From Rhodoferax sp. (lineage in GTDB: Bacteria; Pseudomonadota; Gammaproteobacteria; Burkholderiales; Burkholderiaceae_C), in contig NZ_JABBPD010000008.1 of NCBI RefSeq assembly GCF_012927445.1, positions 186,001-250,000 on the forward strand: 64,000 bases of DNA. Direction: 5' to 3'. The position numbers were made by a program, and so were the translations under genes. Under the pieces are notes generated by a model. That model was not told the DNA's origin. It made no database searches and saw only the letters and a program-made list of their open reading frames with translations. Each line of letters opens with the position of its first letter. The stretch's first letter is position 1. This document shows positions 41,983 through 51,413 of the stretch, one piece after another.

Positions 41983-42698
41983 AGCAGACCGTGCTCGGTT
42001 GCTATGACGGCCGCATGGACGCGGGAGCTGACGTCAAGTTTGCGCAAGACGTGTTGCACGTGGATTTTGACGGTGGTTTCGGCAATGCCGTGTTGACGCG
42101 CAATTTCTTTGTTGCTGGCGCCCCGTACGATGCCACGCAAAATATCGAGTTCGCGTGGTGACAGGCTGGCAATGGACGCATTCAACGTTGTCGCCGGCAC
42201 TGCTGCCGTTGTCGTGGTTGCCGCAGTTGCAGGTACTGCCGTGGTCGCTCCGCGGTAAGCGGCGACCAGCTTGCTCATCATCTCGGGGGCGACGACACTG
42301 TCGCCCTGCATGGCGCGCAAGATGGCGGCAGTCAAGTCATCGCCTTCTATGGTTTTTAAAAGGTAGCCGGCGGCACCGCCGCGCAGCGCTGCGGCGAGGT
42401 CGTTTTCATCTTCGCTGACGGTCAGCATCAGGATGCGGGCGCTAGGCGCTGCCTCGTGTAAGGCGGGCAAGGCGTCGACGCCGTGAACACCCGGCAAGTG
42501 GTTGTCCAGCAGAATGATATCGGGTTGTAGCTCCTGCGCCTTTCGCTGTGCCTGACCGGCATCCCCCGCATCCCCGATCACATTTAAACGCGGATCGCGG
42601 GCCAACAGCGCCATCAGGCCGCGCCGGAACAGCGTGTGGTCGTCCACCACCAGAATGCGAATGGACGGGAGGGCGGGTGGGGGCATGTCAGGGTTCAT
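41979..42698 (-). CDS. narL: Nitrate/nitrite response regulator NarL
   Basis: This 239-residue regulator has a receiver with acidic pair VVDDH, phospho-acceptor Asp in LLDNHLPG (about residue 63) and Lys in YLLKTIEG, an Ala/Thr-rich linker (about 150-175) longer than usual, and a LuxR-type HTH (LSPRELDILRGIVRGASNKEI) near the end. It binds TACYYMT-type heptamers when phosphorylated by NarX and activates nar genes. It overlaps narX by 4 bases. The nitrate genes follow directly, which suggests that it controls them. Confidence 0.92.
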   Translation of the reverse strand: MNPDMPPPALPSIRILVVDDHTLFRRGLMALLARDPRLNVIGDAGDAGQAQRKAQELQPDIILLDNHLPGVHGVDALPALHEAAPSARILMLTVSEDENDLAAALRGGAAGYLLKTIEGDDLTAAILRAMQGDSVVAPEMMSKLVAAYRGATTAVPATAATTTTAAVPATTLNASIASLSPRELDILRGIVRGASNKEIARQHGIAETTVKIHVQHVLRKLDVSSRVHAAVIATEHGLL

Positions 42699-44617
42699 AC
42701 GGTAGCAACGTTGGATTCACGCGTGAACGTTGTGTCCGTCGGCATCGGGTGGGCGGGCGGCGGCAGGGTGAGAATGACCGAACTGCCATGACCTGGGGTG
42801 GAGATGACGTCCAGATCAGCGCCAATGCGCTGGGCGCGCTCCGTCATGATGCGCAGGCCCACATGGGTTTCGTCGAGTTGGTCGTTATTTGGGATAAAGC
42901 CGACGCCGTCGTCACGTACCTCAAAGCGCCACTCGGGCTGCTGCTGCACATCAAGCCAGACCTGCGAAGCTCGCGCGTGCTTGCGAACATTGGACAACGC
43001 TTCCTGAACGATATGCAGCACTTGGATTTGCAGGTCGGGCGACAGTGGCATGCCTTGCCCCTGCATGCTCAGGGATGCTTTGATGCCGCTTTGGTGTTCG
43101 AATTTTCGCAGCGTAGTGGCCAGCGCGGGCTCAATGTCTTCGGCGTTGGTGCGGGTACGAAAGTGCAGTAGCAACTCACGCACATCGCCGTAGCTCTCGC
43201 GTACGCCGATATCAATTTCTTCCAGCACCTGTTTGATTTCGACGGCGTTGCCGGACTGCACTGCGTCGCGCATCAGTTGAACCTGAATTTTGAGAAATGC
43301 CAGGGATTGGGCGATGGAGTCATGAAGCTCCCGGGCCAGCAAGTGCCGCTCTTGCGAGACAGCCGCTTCTTTTTCGAGCGAATTGAGACGCAAGTTTTCC
43401 ATGGCGCTGGCCAGATGGCTGCTGAGTGCTTCAAGCAGAGATCGTTCTGCGGGCGAGGGACTGACGCGGGCATGGAAAAAAAGATCGACTTCGCCCATCA
43501 GCCGTTCGTGCAGGTACACCGGAATGTTGATGACGGTTTCAAAGCCGGCCTTGGCGCAATGTTGCAACGAGGTGTCTGTCAGCGACTGGATAGGGATTAC
43601 GCGCAATCCCGACACAGGGGTGGCTACGCCGCAATGACAATCCCCTTTGTCAAGGCATAGCTCCGCCTCCACCATGGAGTTCGGCAAGCCCTGCGCTGCC
43701 AGCATCAGGTAACGCTGGTTGGTTTGGCCCGACCAGCGCAACGCGACACCATCAGCGCGGGAAATCCGGGTGATGCTTTTTACAAAGCCTTGCGCCAACT
43801 CGTCCAGCGAGGTGGCTTTTGCGACCAGGGCTGTGACCTCGTACAGACTTTCCAGTCGTTCATGTTTTTCTTCAAGTTGTGCCGTTTTTTCCGCCACCTT
43901 ACGTTCCAGATGGCGGTACATCGACTGCAAGTGCTCTGCCATGCCATTAAAGCCGTCCGCCAGTGTCCCAAACTCGTCACTGGTGACCCGTTCTACGCGG
44001 GCCCCAAAATCACCTGACTGAATTTTTTCAATGGCCTGTTTGAGTTGGCCAACCGGTTCCAGAACGAAAAGATACCCCGTGTAGAGTAAAACGGCAGCGC
44101 CCAAGATGGCCATGGCCAGCATGGTCATTTGCAACATGTGAAGAATGGCCGTCCAGTGCGCCATGTGGGATTCAATGCTCGTCACGAGGGCGTCGATATG
44201 TGAGGCGAAGGCGACAGTCTCTGTCCTCAATTCACTTAAAACTTTTGGCTTGACATCAATCCAGTTGGCTCGGTAGCGGGCCCAGTCTTGTTCAACGGTG
44301 GCGAACCGCGCCCGCACCGTGTTGTCCCAGGGGACAAACAACGGTCGCTCCGGGTCGCCGCTGTGCAGGACGGCCAAACTTTCGTCGAATTCCTTAACCT
44401 GTTCGGTCAGGGCACTGGAATCGCCTGTTCCAACCGAGAGGGCCATCCGGTAGGATTGCATCCGCATCCGGCCCGCTTCATTGACGGCCGCAGCGCCGCC
44501 GTCAAGTTGCCACGAGACCCACAGCGTGGCAGCGGTTGAGAGCAAAGCAAGTAGCAGGAAGGGTGCCCCCACCAGCGCCAGCTTGGCACCCAGACTCCAG
44601 TGCTTGTGAATCGTCAT
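42695..44617 (-). CDS. narX: Nitrate/nitrite sensor histidine kinase NarX
   Basis: This 640-residue kinase has a membrane segment (about 13-35), a periplasmic sensor with the P-box-like AGRMRMQSYRMAL (about 44-56) that binds nitrate/nitrite, a second membrane segment (about 160-185), a HAMP region (EPVGQLKQAIEKI onward), a Cys-containing GAF-like domain (CLDKGDCHCGVA) and a HisKA_3 dimerisation helix with ELHDSIAQSL (His near 434). The ATPase end has VRDDGVGF and HVGLRIMTERAQRIG. It phosphorylates NarL. The start lies 28 bp after the thiolase stop on the same strand; whether it has its own promoter is not visible. Confidence 0.92.
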   Translation of the reverse strand: MTIHKHWSLGAKLALVGAPFLLLALLSTAATLWVSWQLDGGAAAVNEAGRMRMQSYRMALSVGTGDSSALTEQVKEFDESLAVLHSGDPERPLFVPWDNTVRARFATVEQDWARYRANWIDVKPKVLSELRTETVAFASHIDALVTSIESHMAHWTAILHMLQMTMLAMAILGAAVLLYTGYLFVLEPVGQLKQAIEKIQSGDFGARVERVTSDEFGTLADGFNGMAEHLQSMYRHLERKVAEKTAQLEEKHERLESLYEVTALVAKATSLDELAQGFVKSITRISRADGVALRWSGQTNQRYLMLAAQGLPNSMVEAELCLDKGDCHCGVATPVSGLRVIPIQSLTDTSLQHCAKAGFETVINIPVYLHERLMGEVDLFFHARVSPSPAERSLLEALSSHLASAMENLRLNSLEKEAAVSQERHLLARELHDSIAQSLAFLKIQVQLMRDAVQSGNAVEIKQVLEEIDIGVRESYGDVRELLLHFRTRTNAEDIEPALATTLRKFEHQSGIKASLSMQGQGMPLSPDLQIQVLHIVQEALSNVRKHARASQVWLDVQQQPEWRFEVRDDGVGFIPNNDQLDETHVGLRIMTERAQRIGADLDVISTPGHGSSVILTLPPPAHPMPTDTTFTRESNVATV

Positions 44618-44645
44618 GGCTCAGTCCTGATTACTGTTCTGGCGG

Positions 44646-45833
44646 TCAGGACACGCGTTCAAAGATCGCTGCGATACCCTGACCGCCACCGATGCACATG
44701 GTGACCAGTGCATAACGACCTCCAATGCGCTCCAGTTCGTACAGGGCTTTGACCGTGATCAGCGCGCCGGTCGCTCCGATGGGATGACCCAGCGAGATGC
44801 CCGAACCGTTGGGGTTGACCTTGGCGGGGTCCAGCCCCAAGTCACGGCTAACGGCGCAGGCTTGGGCGGCAAAGGCTTCGTTGGCCTCGATCACATCAAG
44901 GTCGTGCACTGTCAGGCCGGCTTTTTTCAGTGCCAATTGCGTGGCTGGCACGGGGCCAATGCCCATGTACTTGGGGTCCACGCCAGCATGGGCGTAAGCC
45001 ACCAGGCGCGCCAGCGGCTTCAGCCCACGCGCCTTGGCCGTAGCCGCTTCCATCAGCACCACGGCGGCAGCCGCATCGTTGATGCCCGACGCATTGCCGG
45101 CCGTTACGGTGCCGTTTTCCTTGATAAAGGCTGGCTTGAGTTTGGCCATGTCGGCCATTGAGCAGTTCGGGCGGAAGTGTTCATCCGTGGCATAGGCTAC
45201 GTCGCCCTTTTTGCTTTTCAGCATGACGGGCATGATCTGGGATTTGAAATAACCGGCTTCAGTCGCGCGTTGGGCGCGGTTGTGGCTCTCGACCGCAATC
45301 GCGTCCTGTTCTTCGCGGGTGATGCCCCATTTTGCCGCAATGTTTTCGGCTGTCACGCCCATGTGAATGGCATGGAAGGGGTCATGCAACGCCCCCACCA
45401 CCATGTCGACCATCTTGGTGTCGCCCATGCGTGCGCCCCAGCGGGCCGTCAAACTGGCATAAGGACCGCGGCTCATGTTTTCGGCACCGCCGCCAATGGC
45501 AATGTCGGTGTCGCCGAGCAAGATGCTCTGGCTGGCCGAAATGATGGCCTGCAGACCCGAGCCGCACAAACGGTTGACGTTGAACGCTGGCGTGCTTTCG
45601 GCACAGCCCCCGTTGACGGCGGCGACGCGTGAAAGGTACATGTCCTTGGGTTCGGTGTTGACGACGTGGCCAAACACCACATGGCCGACGTCTTTGCCGT
45701 CCACGTTGGCGCGTGCCAGCGATTCGCGCACGACTTGTGCCGCCAGTTCGGTGGGTGGAATGTCTTTCAGGCTGCCGCCATAGGTGCCAATGGCGGTGCG
45801 TACACCGCTGACGATCACGACTTCACGGTTCAT
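44646..45833 (-). CDS. Acetyl-CoA acetyltransferase / beta-ketothiolase
   Basis: This 395-residue thiolase has the active-site Cys in [11 protein letters not shown] (about 91), [11 protein letters not shown] with the catalytic His region, GHPIGATGA and the C-terminal Cys in MCIGGGQG. It joins two acetyl-CoA (or propionyl-CoA and acetyl-CoA) or cleaves beta-ketoacyl-CoA, used in PHB synthesis or degradation. The start used is the ATG at 45833, behind GGAG; a TTG four codons upstream is not needed. It lies upstream of narX on the same strand but has no clear functional tie to it. Confidence 0.92.
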   Translation of the reverse strand: MNREVVIVSGVRTAIGTYGGSLKDIPPTELAAQVVRESLARANVDGKDVGHVVFGHVVNTEPKDMYLSRVAAVNGGCAESTPAFNVNRLCGSGLQAIISASQSILLGDTDIAIGGGAENMSRGPYASLTARWGARMGDTKMVDMVVGALHDPFHAIHMGVTAENIAAKWGITREEQDAIAVESHNRAQRATEAGYFKSQIMPVMLKSKKGDVAYATDEHFRPNCSMADMAKLKPAFIKENGTVTAGNASGINDAAAAVVLMEAATAKARGLKPLARLVAYAHAGVDPKYMGIGPVPATQLALKKAGLTVHDLDVIEANEAFAAQACAVSRDLGLDPAKVNPNGSGISLGHPIGATGALITVKALYELERIGGRYALVTMCIGGGQGIAAIFERVS

Positions 45834-45932
45834 GGGAGTCTCCAAAAATAAGAATGATGTGAGAAAAGAAATCCAGTGTGCGATAAAACGCTGATCGACA
45901 TCTTACTGATCTATTGCCCACCTGCCGTGATA

Positions 45933-46688
45933 TCAGTCACGGACATCGGCAATTGGCTGCTGGCCAAAGTCGGGGCGGGCCAGGTAAGCCAGGACTTGGG
46001 TTGCGGCCATATCCGGCGAAGTGAGTTGGTCGTTGACCTTAAGGTCAACAAAATTCTGTTTGTCCGGGAAGGCGGAGGCTTCCGCCGCGCGTAGTTGCAC
46101 TTGCATAGCCGTATCAATCACGCCAGGCGCCAGGGAACAGACTTTGGCGCCCAGGGGCTTGCGTGCTTCATCCAGCGCCAGGCAACGTGTGAAGTGATCC
46201 ATGCCGGCCTTGGCGGCGCAATAGCCTGCTTGAGACGCCATTGCCCGACGGCCCAGGCCCGATGAAATGTTGAGTACTTTGCGCGGTATGTTCCACGATG
46301 CTGTCGCGCCTAAAAATGCAGCAGTGAGCAGTAGCGGCGCTTCCAGGCCCACCCGCAACGCCCAACTCAGATCGATCGGATCGGACTCGCTCAAGGGGGC
46401 AACACCGGGCATGACGCCGGCATTGTTGATGAGCGTTGCGCTGACAAAGGAACCGGTCTTTTGACTTGCTAACCATTGCTTCAGCTTGGCTGCCGCATCA
46501 AGGCTTCTCTCCAGATCCAGCGGCCATTGTTCCAGTTGGCAGCCCAGTTTGGCAGCACGGGAGGCCAAGATTTCGTTGGTGTGGCGAGAGATGCAGACCA
46601 AAAAATGATCGGCGCTCAGCAACTGTTCTGCCATGGCCAGCCCCATGCCACGCGATGCACCGGTCAGTAGATAAAGGTGTTGGGTCAT
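45933..46688 (-). CDS. Short-chain dehydrogenase/reductase
   Basis: This 251-residue oxidoreductase has the NAD(P)-binding TGASRGMGLA motif (residues 9-18), NNAG (in LINNAGVMPG) and the catalytic Tyr and Lys in YCAAKAGMDHF (about 155-159). The residue set is complete, so it is likely active. Substrate is unknown; the sequence shows some likeness to sepiapterin-reductase-type SDRs. It lies 21 bp after the pseudouridine synthase gene and 99 bp before the thiolase gene. Confidence 0.88.
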   Translation of the reverse strand: MTQHLYLLTGASRGMGLAMAEQLLSADHFLVCISRHTNEILASRAAKLGCQLEQWPLDLERSLDAAAKLKQWLASQKTGSFVSATLINNAGVMPGVAPLSESDPIDLSWALRVGLEAPLLLTAAFLGATASWNIPRKVLNISSGLGRRAMASQAGYCAAKAGMDHFTRCLALDEARKPLGAKVCSLAPGVIDTAMQVQLRAAEASAFPDKQNFVDLKVNDQLTSPDMAATQVLAYLARPDFGQQPIADVRD

Positions 46689-46709
46689 CTTGACTTCAGG
46701 CCGTGGTTT

Positions 46710-47357
46710 TTAAAAATTAGCCGAACTCGTAAAGCGCATGACTTCGGCGGTGACAGGATGCGGCAATTCAAGCGAGCAGGCGTGCAGGAGCAGTCGGTCT
46801 GCCAAGGCCAGCACGCGCGGGCTGCCATACAGCGCATCGCCTGCAATGCCGTGACCCACGGCCAGCAGGTGCACGCGCAATTGGTGTGAACGTCCTGTCA
46901 CCGGTTCCAGTTCGACCCGTGTGGTATCAAGGTCGGTGTCATGTGACAGCACGCGCCAGCGCGTCACGCTGGGCTTGCCCAGTTGGTGGTCAATGATGCG
47001 GCGGGGCCGGTTGGGCCAGTCCACAATGATGGGAAGATCAATAACCCCCCAGCTTTCAGCGGGCGGCGCCAGATGACCCGCCACCACGGCGATGTAGCGT
47101 TTGGTCACGGTGCGGCTGGCGAAAGCGTCATTCAAGCTGCGTTGCGCCGCCGCGCCTCGCGCCAAAACCATCACACCCGAGGTCGCCATGTCGAGGCGGT
47201 GCACGATCAGTGCATCGGGGTGAAGGCGCTGTGCCCGCGCACTCAGGCAATCTTGCTTGTCTTCACCGCGTCCAGGCACCGACAGCAAGCCGGCTGGCTT
47301 GTCCAGCACCAGTATGGCCTCGTCAGCGTACAGAATCGTGAGTTCAGCCGGGTGCAT
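46710..47357 (-). CDS. RluA-family pseudouridine synthase
   Basis: This 215-residue enzyme has the catalytic Asp in HRLDMATSGV (about 51-60), then KRYIAVVAGH, RSHQLRVHLLAVGHGIAGD and a Leu-rich end LLLHACSLELPHP. It makes pseudouridine in rRNA or tRNA; the RluA-type site (23S/tRNA) is likely but the exact uridine cannot be read. The start is the ATG at 47357, which overlaps the end of the hybrid kinase by 14 bases; a longer frame would overlap further. Confidence 0.9.
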   Translation of the reverse strand: MHPAELTILYADEAILVLDKPAGLLSVPGRGEDKQDCLSARAQRLHPDALIVHRLDMATSGVMVLARGAAAQRSLNDAFASRTVTKRYIAVVAGHLAPPAESWGVIDLPIIVDWPNRPRRIIDHQLGKPSVTRWRVLSHDTDLDTTRVELEPVTGRSHQLRVHLLAVGHGIAGDALYGSPRVLALADRLLLHACSLELPHPVTAEVMRFTSSANF

Positions 47358-49464
47358 CGCTGGATTGGAGGAGTTGCTGCAATGTTTCACACATCTCGTC
47401 AACGTCGTTGGGCTTGTGAATCAGTGCCCGCGCACCTTCTTTCCGCGCACTTTTTTCAATCTCCGGGGTGACATAGCCGGACGCCAGCGCAACAGGGAGT
47501 TCGGGGCGAATCAAGCGCGCCTCCCGCAAAAGGTCCAGGCCACAGTAGCCCGGCATGTTGTAGTCGGTCACCAACAAGTCAAAGTCCTGGGGGCGGGCGC
47601 GCAATGCCTCGACCGCCAACCGCGGGTCGGTGAAAGTGCTGACCGCAAAACCTTTACGCGTGAGCGCGCGATCCACTAAAAATACCAGCGCCTCATCGTC
47701 GTCAACATACATGACGTGTTTGCCCATGCCTCGCACCGCCTTGGGCTTTGGCGCCTCGACCGGGGGCGCTACAACGGCCTCGTTGCTCACCGGAAAATAA
47801 AGCGTGAACACGCTGCCGGCGTCGGGTGTGCTTTGCACATCAACCGTGCCCTGGTGGGTGCGCATGATGCCGTGAACGACGGCCAGGCCAAGGCCTGTTC
47901 CCTGGCCGACCGGCTTGGTCGTGAAGAACGGTTCAAAAACACGTTGCAGCGTATCCGCATCGATGCCGCTGCCGGTATCCCGAACCGCTAATCTGACGTG
48001 CGGACCGCGCGCCCCACCTCTGCGCTCGACCGGGCCGTTGCTCATTTGCTGGTTGTAACCCAGCTCAATGCTGACGGTGCCGCGCTGGGTGCCAATGGCT
48101 TGAATGGCGTTGGTGCAGAGATTGAGCAGGGCTTGTTCAACCTGTGTCGCATCCGCCAGCACGGGCGGGGTATCGGGATCAAGGCGCACCAGCATTTCTA
48201 CGGTGGGCGGCAGGGCAACCTTCAGTAAATGAACGGTTTCTTCCACCACATCCGCCAATTGAATTGGAATCCGCTTGGGTGACTCGTTGCGGCTGAAAGT
48301 GAGAATTTGCCGCACCAGGTCGCGTGCGCGTCGCCCGGCTTTGTCGATTTCAGCCAGGCTGACCAGCGCTGGCGACTCAGCGCCCGCATCCTGCTTGGCG
48401 AGGTCGACATTGCCAAGAATGGCACTGATGATGTTGTTGAAATCGTGGGCAATGCCACCGGCCATGGTTCCCACCGCCTGCATTTTTTGAGATTCCCGCA
48501 ACTGTGTCTCCAAGGCGGTGCGGTGCGCCTCCATTTTCTTTCGGGTGCTCAGGTCGCGGGCGAAAATAGTGGTGGTGTCCCCGTCGGGATGGTGCTCAAA
48601 AGACACACTGGCTTCAATGGCGACGGTTTTTCCGGCTGCCGTGAGCGCCGTCATTTCACCCAGTTGCGCATGGGTGGTGAGTTGGGCGTAGCTCAGGGTT
48701 TGATCGGCATCGGGCAAAAAGCGCACGAGTTGACTGCCAAGCGCCTCCTCCGGCGTGCATTGAAAGAGTGCGGCCGCCGTGGGGTTGAAGATGGTGATGC
48801 GGTGGTCCTGGTCGATGCAAATAATCGCGTCGAGGGATGAGTTGATGATCGACGCCAGTCGATTTTTGCTCAGTTGAAGCTCTTCATTTCTCTCTTGCAG
48901 CGCGCTCGCACTGGCCTGCAACGCCCGTCGTTCGGTCAACAACGGTCCCTGGTCAATGATGGCGCAAATGAAGTGCGCCAGTTCGTCGTGGGCATTCTCA
49001 ATGCGGGCGATATGCAGGTCGCCGGTTAAAACAACCGTAGCGCCGCGTGTGAAAACGACTTCTGTGACTTCGCTGGTTCCGGTCGTTTTGGCGGTAGCGA
49101 GCGCGCTGGCGACCTTGTCGACGTGTTCGCCACTGACCAGTGGCAATAAAAAATTCAAGGGGGGGTCGTATTCCCGGGGTCGAAAAAGACGCAACGCCAT
49201 GGCATTGCTCTCCAGCACCAACCCGTTTTCGTCCACCACCATCAAGGCCAGCGGCACATTGGAAAAAAGGGTGAGAAAACGCTCGGAGGCACCTTCTGCG
49301 GCGACCTGGCTGTAACGCAGTGCCTTGTTTTGTGACTCCAGCTCGGCCTGGTAGCTGCGCAGATCTTCGACCATCTGCGGCAGGGAATGGCCTGCGACCG
49401 GAACACCTTGTTGACTGGCGTCCGCGCGCGGGGGCGACCTCTTACCCTTGGAAAGATTTCTCAT
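47344..49464 (-). CDS. PAS-containing hybrid sensor histidine kinase
   Basis: This 706-residue cytoplasmic kinase has an N-terminal basic stretch, two PAS-like domains (about 60-170 with FSNVPLALMVVDENGLVLE, and about 190-300 with SSLDAIICIDQDHRITIFN), a HisKA domain with AHDFNNIISAILGN (His about 339), HATPase with RDTGSGIDADTLQRVFEPF, and a C-terminal receiver (YVDDDEALVFL, Asp in LVTDYNMPGYCGLD about 630, Lys in LIHKP). There are no membrane segments. PAS domains may sense redox or a cofactor; no heme or flavin motif is evident. No separate output regulator lies nearby. Confidence 0.9.
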   Translation of the reverse strand: MRNLSKGKRSPPRADASQQGVPVAGHSLPQMVEDLRSYQAELESQNKALRYSQVAAEGASERFLTLFSNVPLALMVVDENGLVLESNAMALRLFRPREYDPPLNFLLPLVSGEHVDKVASALATAKTTGTSEVTEVVFTRGATVVLTGDLHIARIENAHDELAHFICAIIDQGPLLTERRALQASASALQERNEELQLSKNRLASIINSSLDAIICIDQDHRITIFNPTAAALFQCTPEEALGSQLVRFLPDADQTLSYAQLTTHAQLGEMTALTAAGKTVAIEASVSFEHHPDGDTTTIFARDLSTRKKMEAHRTALETQLRESQKMQAVGTMAGGIAHDFNNIISAILGNVDLAKQDAGAESPALVSLAEIDKAGRRARDLVRQILTFSRNESPKRIPIQLADVVEETVHLLKVALPPTVEMLVRLDPDTPPVLADATQVEQALLNLCTNAIQAIGTQRGTVSIELGYNQQMSNGPVERRGGARGPHVRLAVRDTGSGIDADTLQRVFEPFFTTKPVGQGTGLGLAVVHGIMRTHQGTVDVQSTPDAGSVFTLYFPVSNEAVVAPPVEAPKPKAVRGMGKHVMYVDDDEALVFLVDRALTRKGFAVSTFTDPRLAVEALRARPQDFDLLVTDYNMPGYCGLDLLREARLIRPELPVALASGYVTPEIEKSARKEGARALIHKPNDVDEMCETLQQLLQSSDAPG

Positions 49465-49528
49465 CAGGGCAATCGATTCCCGTGGCGGACATCAAACCAG
49501 ACAGAATCCGGTTAAACGCTTCTTGCCA

Positions 49529-49678
49529 TTAGCGGGTTGGGGCGTTTTTCAACTTGCCGCGCACGGGCACCACGGTGGTCACGGTGGGGCGCACAGCGTC
49601 CGGCGACACCGGCTTAGGTGGCGCGGTGTCTTTTTTCGGCTTTTTCACCATCTTGTTGCTTTGCTGACCTTTTGCCAT
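49529..49678 (-). CDS. Small basic protein of 49 residues
   Basis: The sequence is MAKGQQSNKMVKKPKKDTA, PPKPVSPDAVRPTVTTVVPV, RGKLKNAPTR: very basic with Lys and Pro/Val repeats and no membrane segment. CAGGAG lies 7 bases before the ATG, an excellent ribosome binding site for so small a gene. I recall similar short Lys-rich proteins in Comamonadaceae genomes but do not know a function. It may be a nucleic-acid or ribosome-associated peptide. It lies between the hybrid kinase and the 5'-nucleotidase on the same strand. Confidence 0.65.
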   Translation of the reverse strand: MAKGQQSNKMVKKPKKDTAPPKPVSPDAVRPTVTTVVPVRGKLKNAPTR

Positions 49679-49732
49679 TTTCTGCTCCTGAGTTACATGC
49701 CCGGCCATTCGAATTGAGGCTGGAAGGCATGA

Positions 49733-51388
49733 TTATCTACGCACGACAGCGTCTCCCGGCTCAAAATCTGCGGCCTTGAGGGGGCTGTTGGCCGTGATGA
49801 ACGCACGCAACACGTCGGCGTCCACGAAGCCACTGTCAACAAAGCTCGGCTGGCTTGTCAGTTGGGGGTAGCCGTCGCCCCCGATCGCCTGGAATTTGTT
49901 GACCGCCATGCGGTAGGTCTTGGCCGCCTCAAGAGGTTCATTCTTGAGGCGGGCGCTGGTCACCGCACCCGCAGTGATGACCAACTTGATGCCAGCAAAC
50001 TGGGGGAACGCGCCCGAGCCGGCCGTCATTTGGGCGAGGGCATTCAGGTAGTCCATCACCTGCGCGCCATTCAAATCGACCGTGACCACGGTGTTGCCAA
50101 AGGGGTGCACCTTGAGGATGTCTTTGTAAGTGATGTCGCCCGCCGGCAACGAGTCACGCACGCTGCCGGCATTCACCACGGCAAAATCGGCCCGGGTTTT
50201 TTCCATTGTGGCGCGGCCAATCAAGACCCCCATGGCGGCGGGTTGGGCTCGTATGACGGCGCGGTCACCCTCAATGCGGGCATCGGTCACGCCAATTTTC
50301 ATGCCCAGTTTTAGCTGGCCATACGCCTGGTAGGGTGACAGCAGGGCCAGCATGGCCTGGTCTTCGGTAATTTCATGGGTGTATGGCACCAGCGTGGTCT
50401 TGCCATCAGCGGTCAGGACCAGCTTTTTCAGGTTAATCGGAATGAGCGCATATTTGACGAGCTTGAAATCGCCATTGCGGTATTCAAAATCAGCCCGCCC
50501 CACATATTTGCCCCATTCATGGGCCTGCACAATCCAGGTGCCGTTCTGACGGTCCGGCTGGCAGGCTGTGCCGGGCACGTAGGCCCGCTCCAGCACGTTT
50601 TCGGCTTTCATGCAGGCCGGGTTCTGGGTGTGGCCGCCGACCACCAGATCAATGCCATCAACGGCACGCGCCATCTCCACGTCTCCCACAGCCTGCGTGC
50701 CATGGTTGCCGTTTTCATAGTGGCCCATGTGGGTGGCGGCAATCACCACATCGGCCTGACGGCGCAGTTCGGGCACCACTTTGGCGGCCTCGGCAATCAC
50801 ACTGCGAAACTCGATGTCTTTCACCCGGTCTGGACTCACCATCTTGTAGGTGTCTTCGGTGGTCAGGCCCATCACCCCCACGCGCACGCCACCCAGCCTG
50901 AAGATTTGGTAGGGCGCAAACATGCGTTCACCGCGCTCGTAGATGTTGGCCGACAGCATGGAAAACTGGGCCAGGTCGCGCTGCATTTTGAGCACGGACA
51001 GCGGCTTGTCAAATTCGTGGTTGCCCACGGCCATGGCCTGGTAACCCAGCAGGTTCATGCCCTTGAAGTCGGGCACGGCATCCTGCAGGTCGGATTCGGG
51101 CACGCCGGTATTCACGTCGCCACCGTCCAGCAGCAGGCTGTAGCCGCCACTGGCTGCTACTTCGTGGCGGATGCTGTCAATTACCGTCTTGCGCGCCGCC
51201 ATGCCGTATTCGCCGTCGCTGTTTTTCCAGAAACGGCCGTGGTGGTCATTGGTGTGCATCACGGTGATGCGATAGATGGTGTCTTTCTCCGGGCCGGTGG
51301 TGGGGGAGACGGCGCATCCGGCCACTGACGCGGCAACCAGCAGGTAAACCGCAGGTCGGGAAAAGTTCATGAGGAAATGGGATGTCAT
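49733..51388 (-). CDS. Exported 5'-nucleotidase/metallophosphatase lipoprotein
   Basis: This 551-residue protein has a lipoprotein signal (LLVAASVAGC) and a calcineurin-like phosphatase core: HTNDHHGRFW (about 44-52), LLDGGDVNTG, GNHEFDKPL (about 120) and a distant VGGHTQN. The C-terminal 5'-nucleotidase domain contains VVTVDLNGAQVMDYLNALAQ. UshA-type enzymes release nucleosides and phosphate in the periplasm. Starts at 51388 and 51370 are both possible; neither has a good ribosome binding site, and I keep the longer one. Confidence 0.88.
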   Translation of the reverse strand: MTSHFLMNFSRPAVYLLVAASVAGCAVSPTTGPEKDTIYRITVMHTNDHHGRFWKNSDGEYGMAARKTVIDSIRHEVAASGGYSLLLDGGDVNTGVPESDLQDAVPDFKGMNLLGYQAMAVGNHEFDKPLSVLKMQRDLAQFSMLSANIYERGERMFAPYQIFRLGGVRVGVMGLTTEDTYKMVSPDRVKDIEFRSVIAEAAKVVPELRRQADVVIAATHMGHYENGNHGTQAVGDVEMARAVDGIDLVVGGHTQNPACMKAENVLERAYVPGTACQPDRQNGTWIVQAHEWGKYVGRADFEYRNGDFKLVKYALIPINLKKLVLTADGKTTLVPYTHEITEDQAMLALLSPYQAYGQLKLGMKIGVTDARIEGDRAVIRAQPAAMGVLIGRATMEKTRADFAVVNAGSVRDSLPAGDITYKDILKVHPFGNTVVTVDLNGAQVMDYLNALAQMTAGSGAFPQFAGIKLVITAGAVTSARLKNEPLEAAKTYRMAVNKFQAIGGDGYPQLTSQPSFVDSGFVDADVLRAFITANSPLKAADFEPGDAVVRR

Positions 51389-51413
51389 TGGACGGGGATG
51401 AAGGGGGGGGCGA

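Noticed and set aside
44625..44651. Hairpin TCCTGA/TCAGGA between thiolase and narX
   Set aside because: The stem is only 6 bp with a 15-base loop and no T-run.
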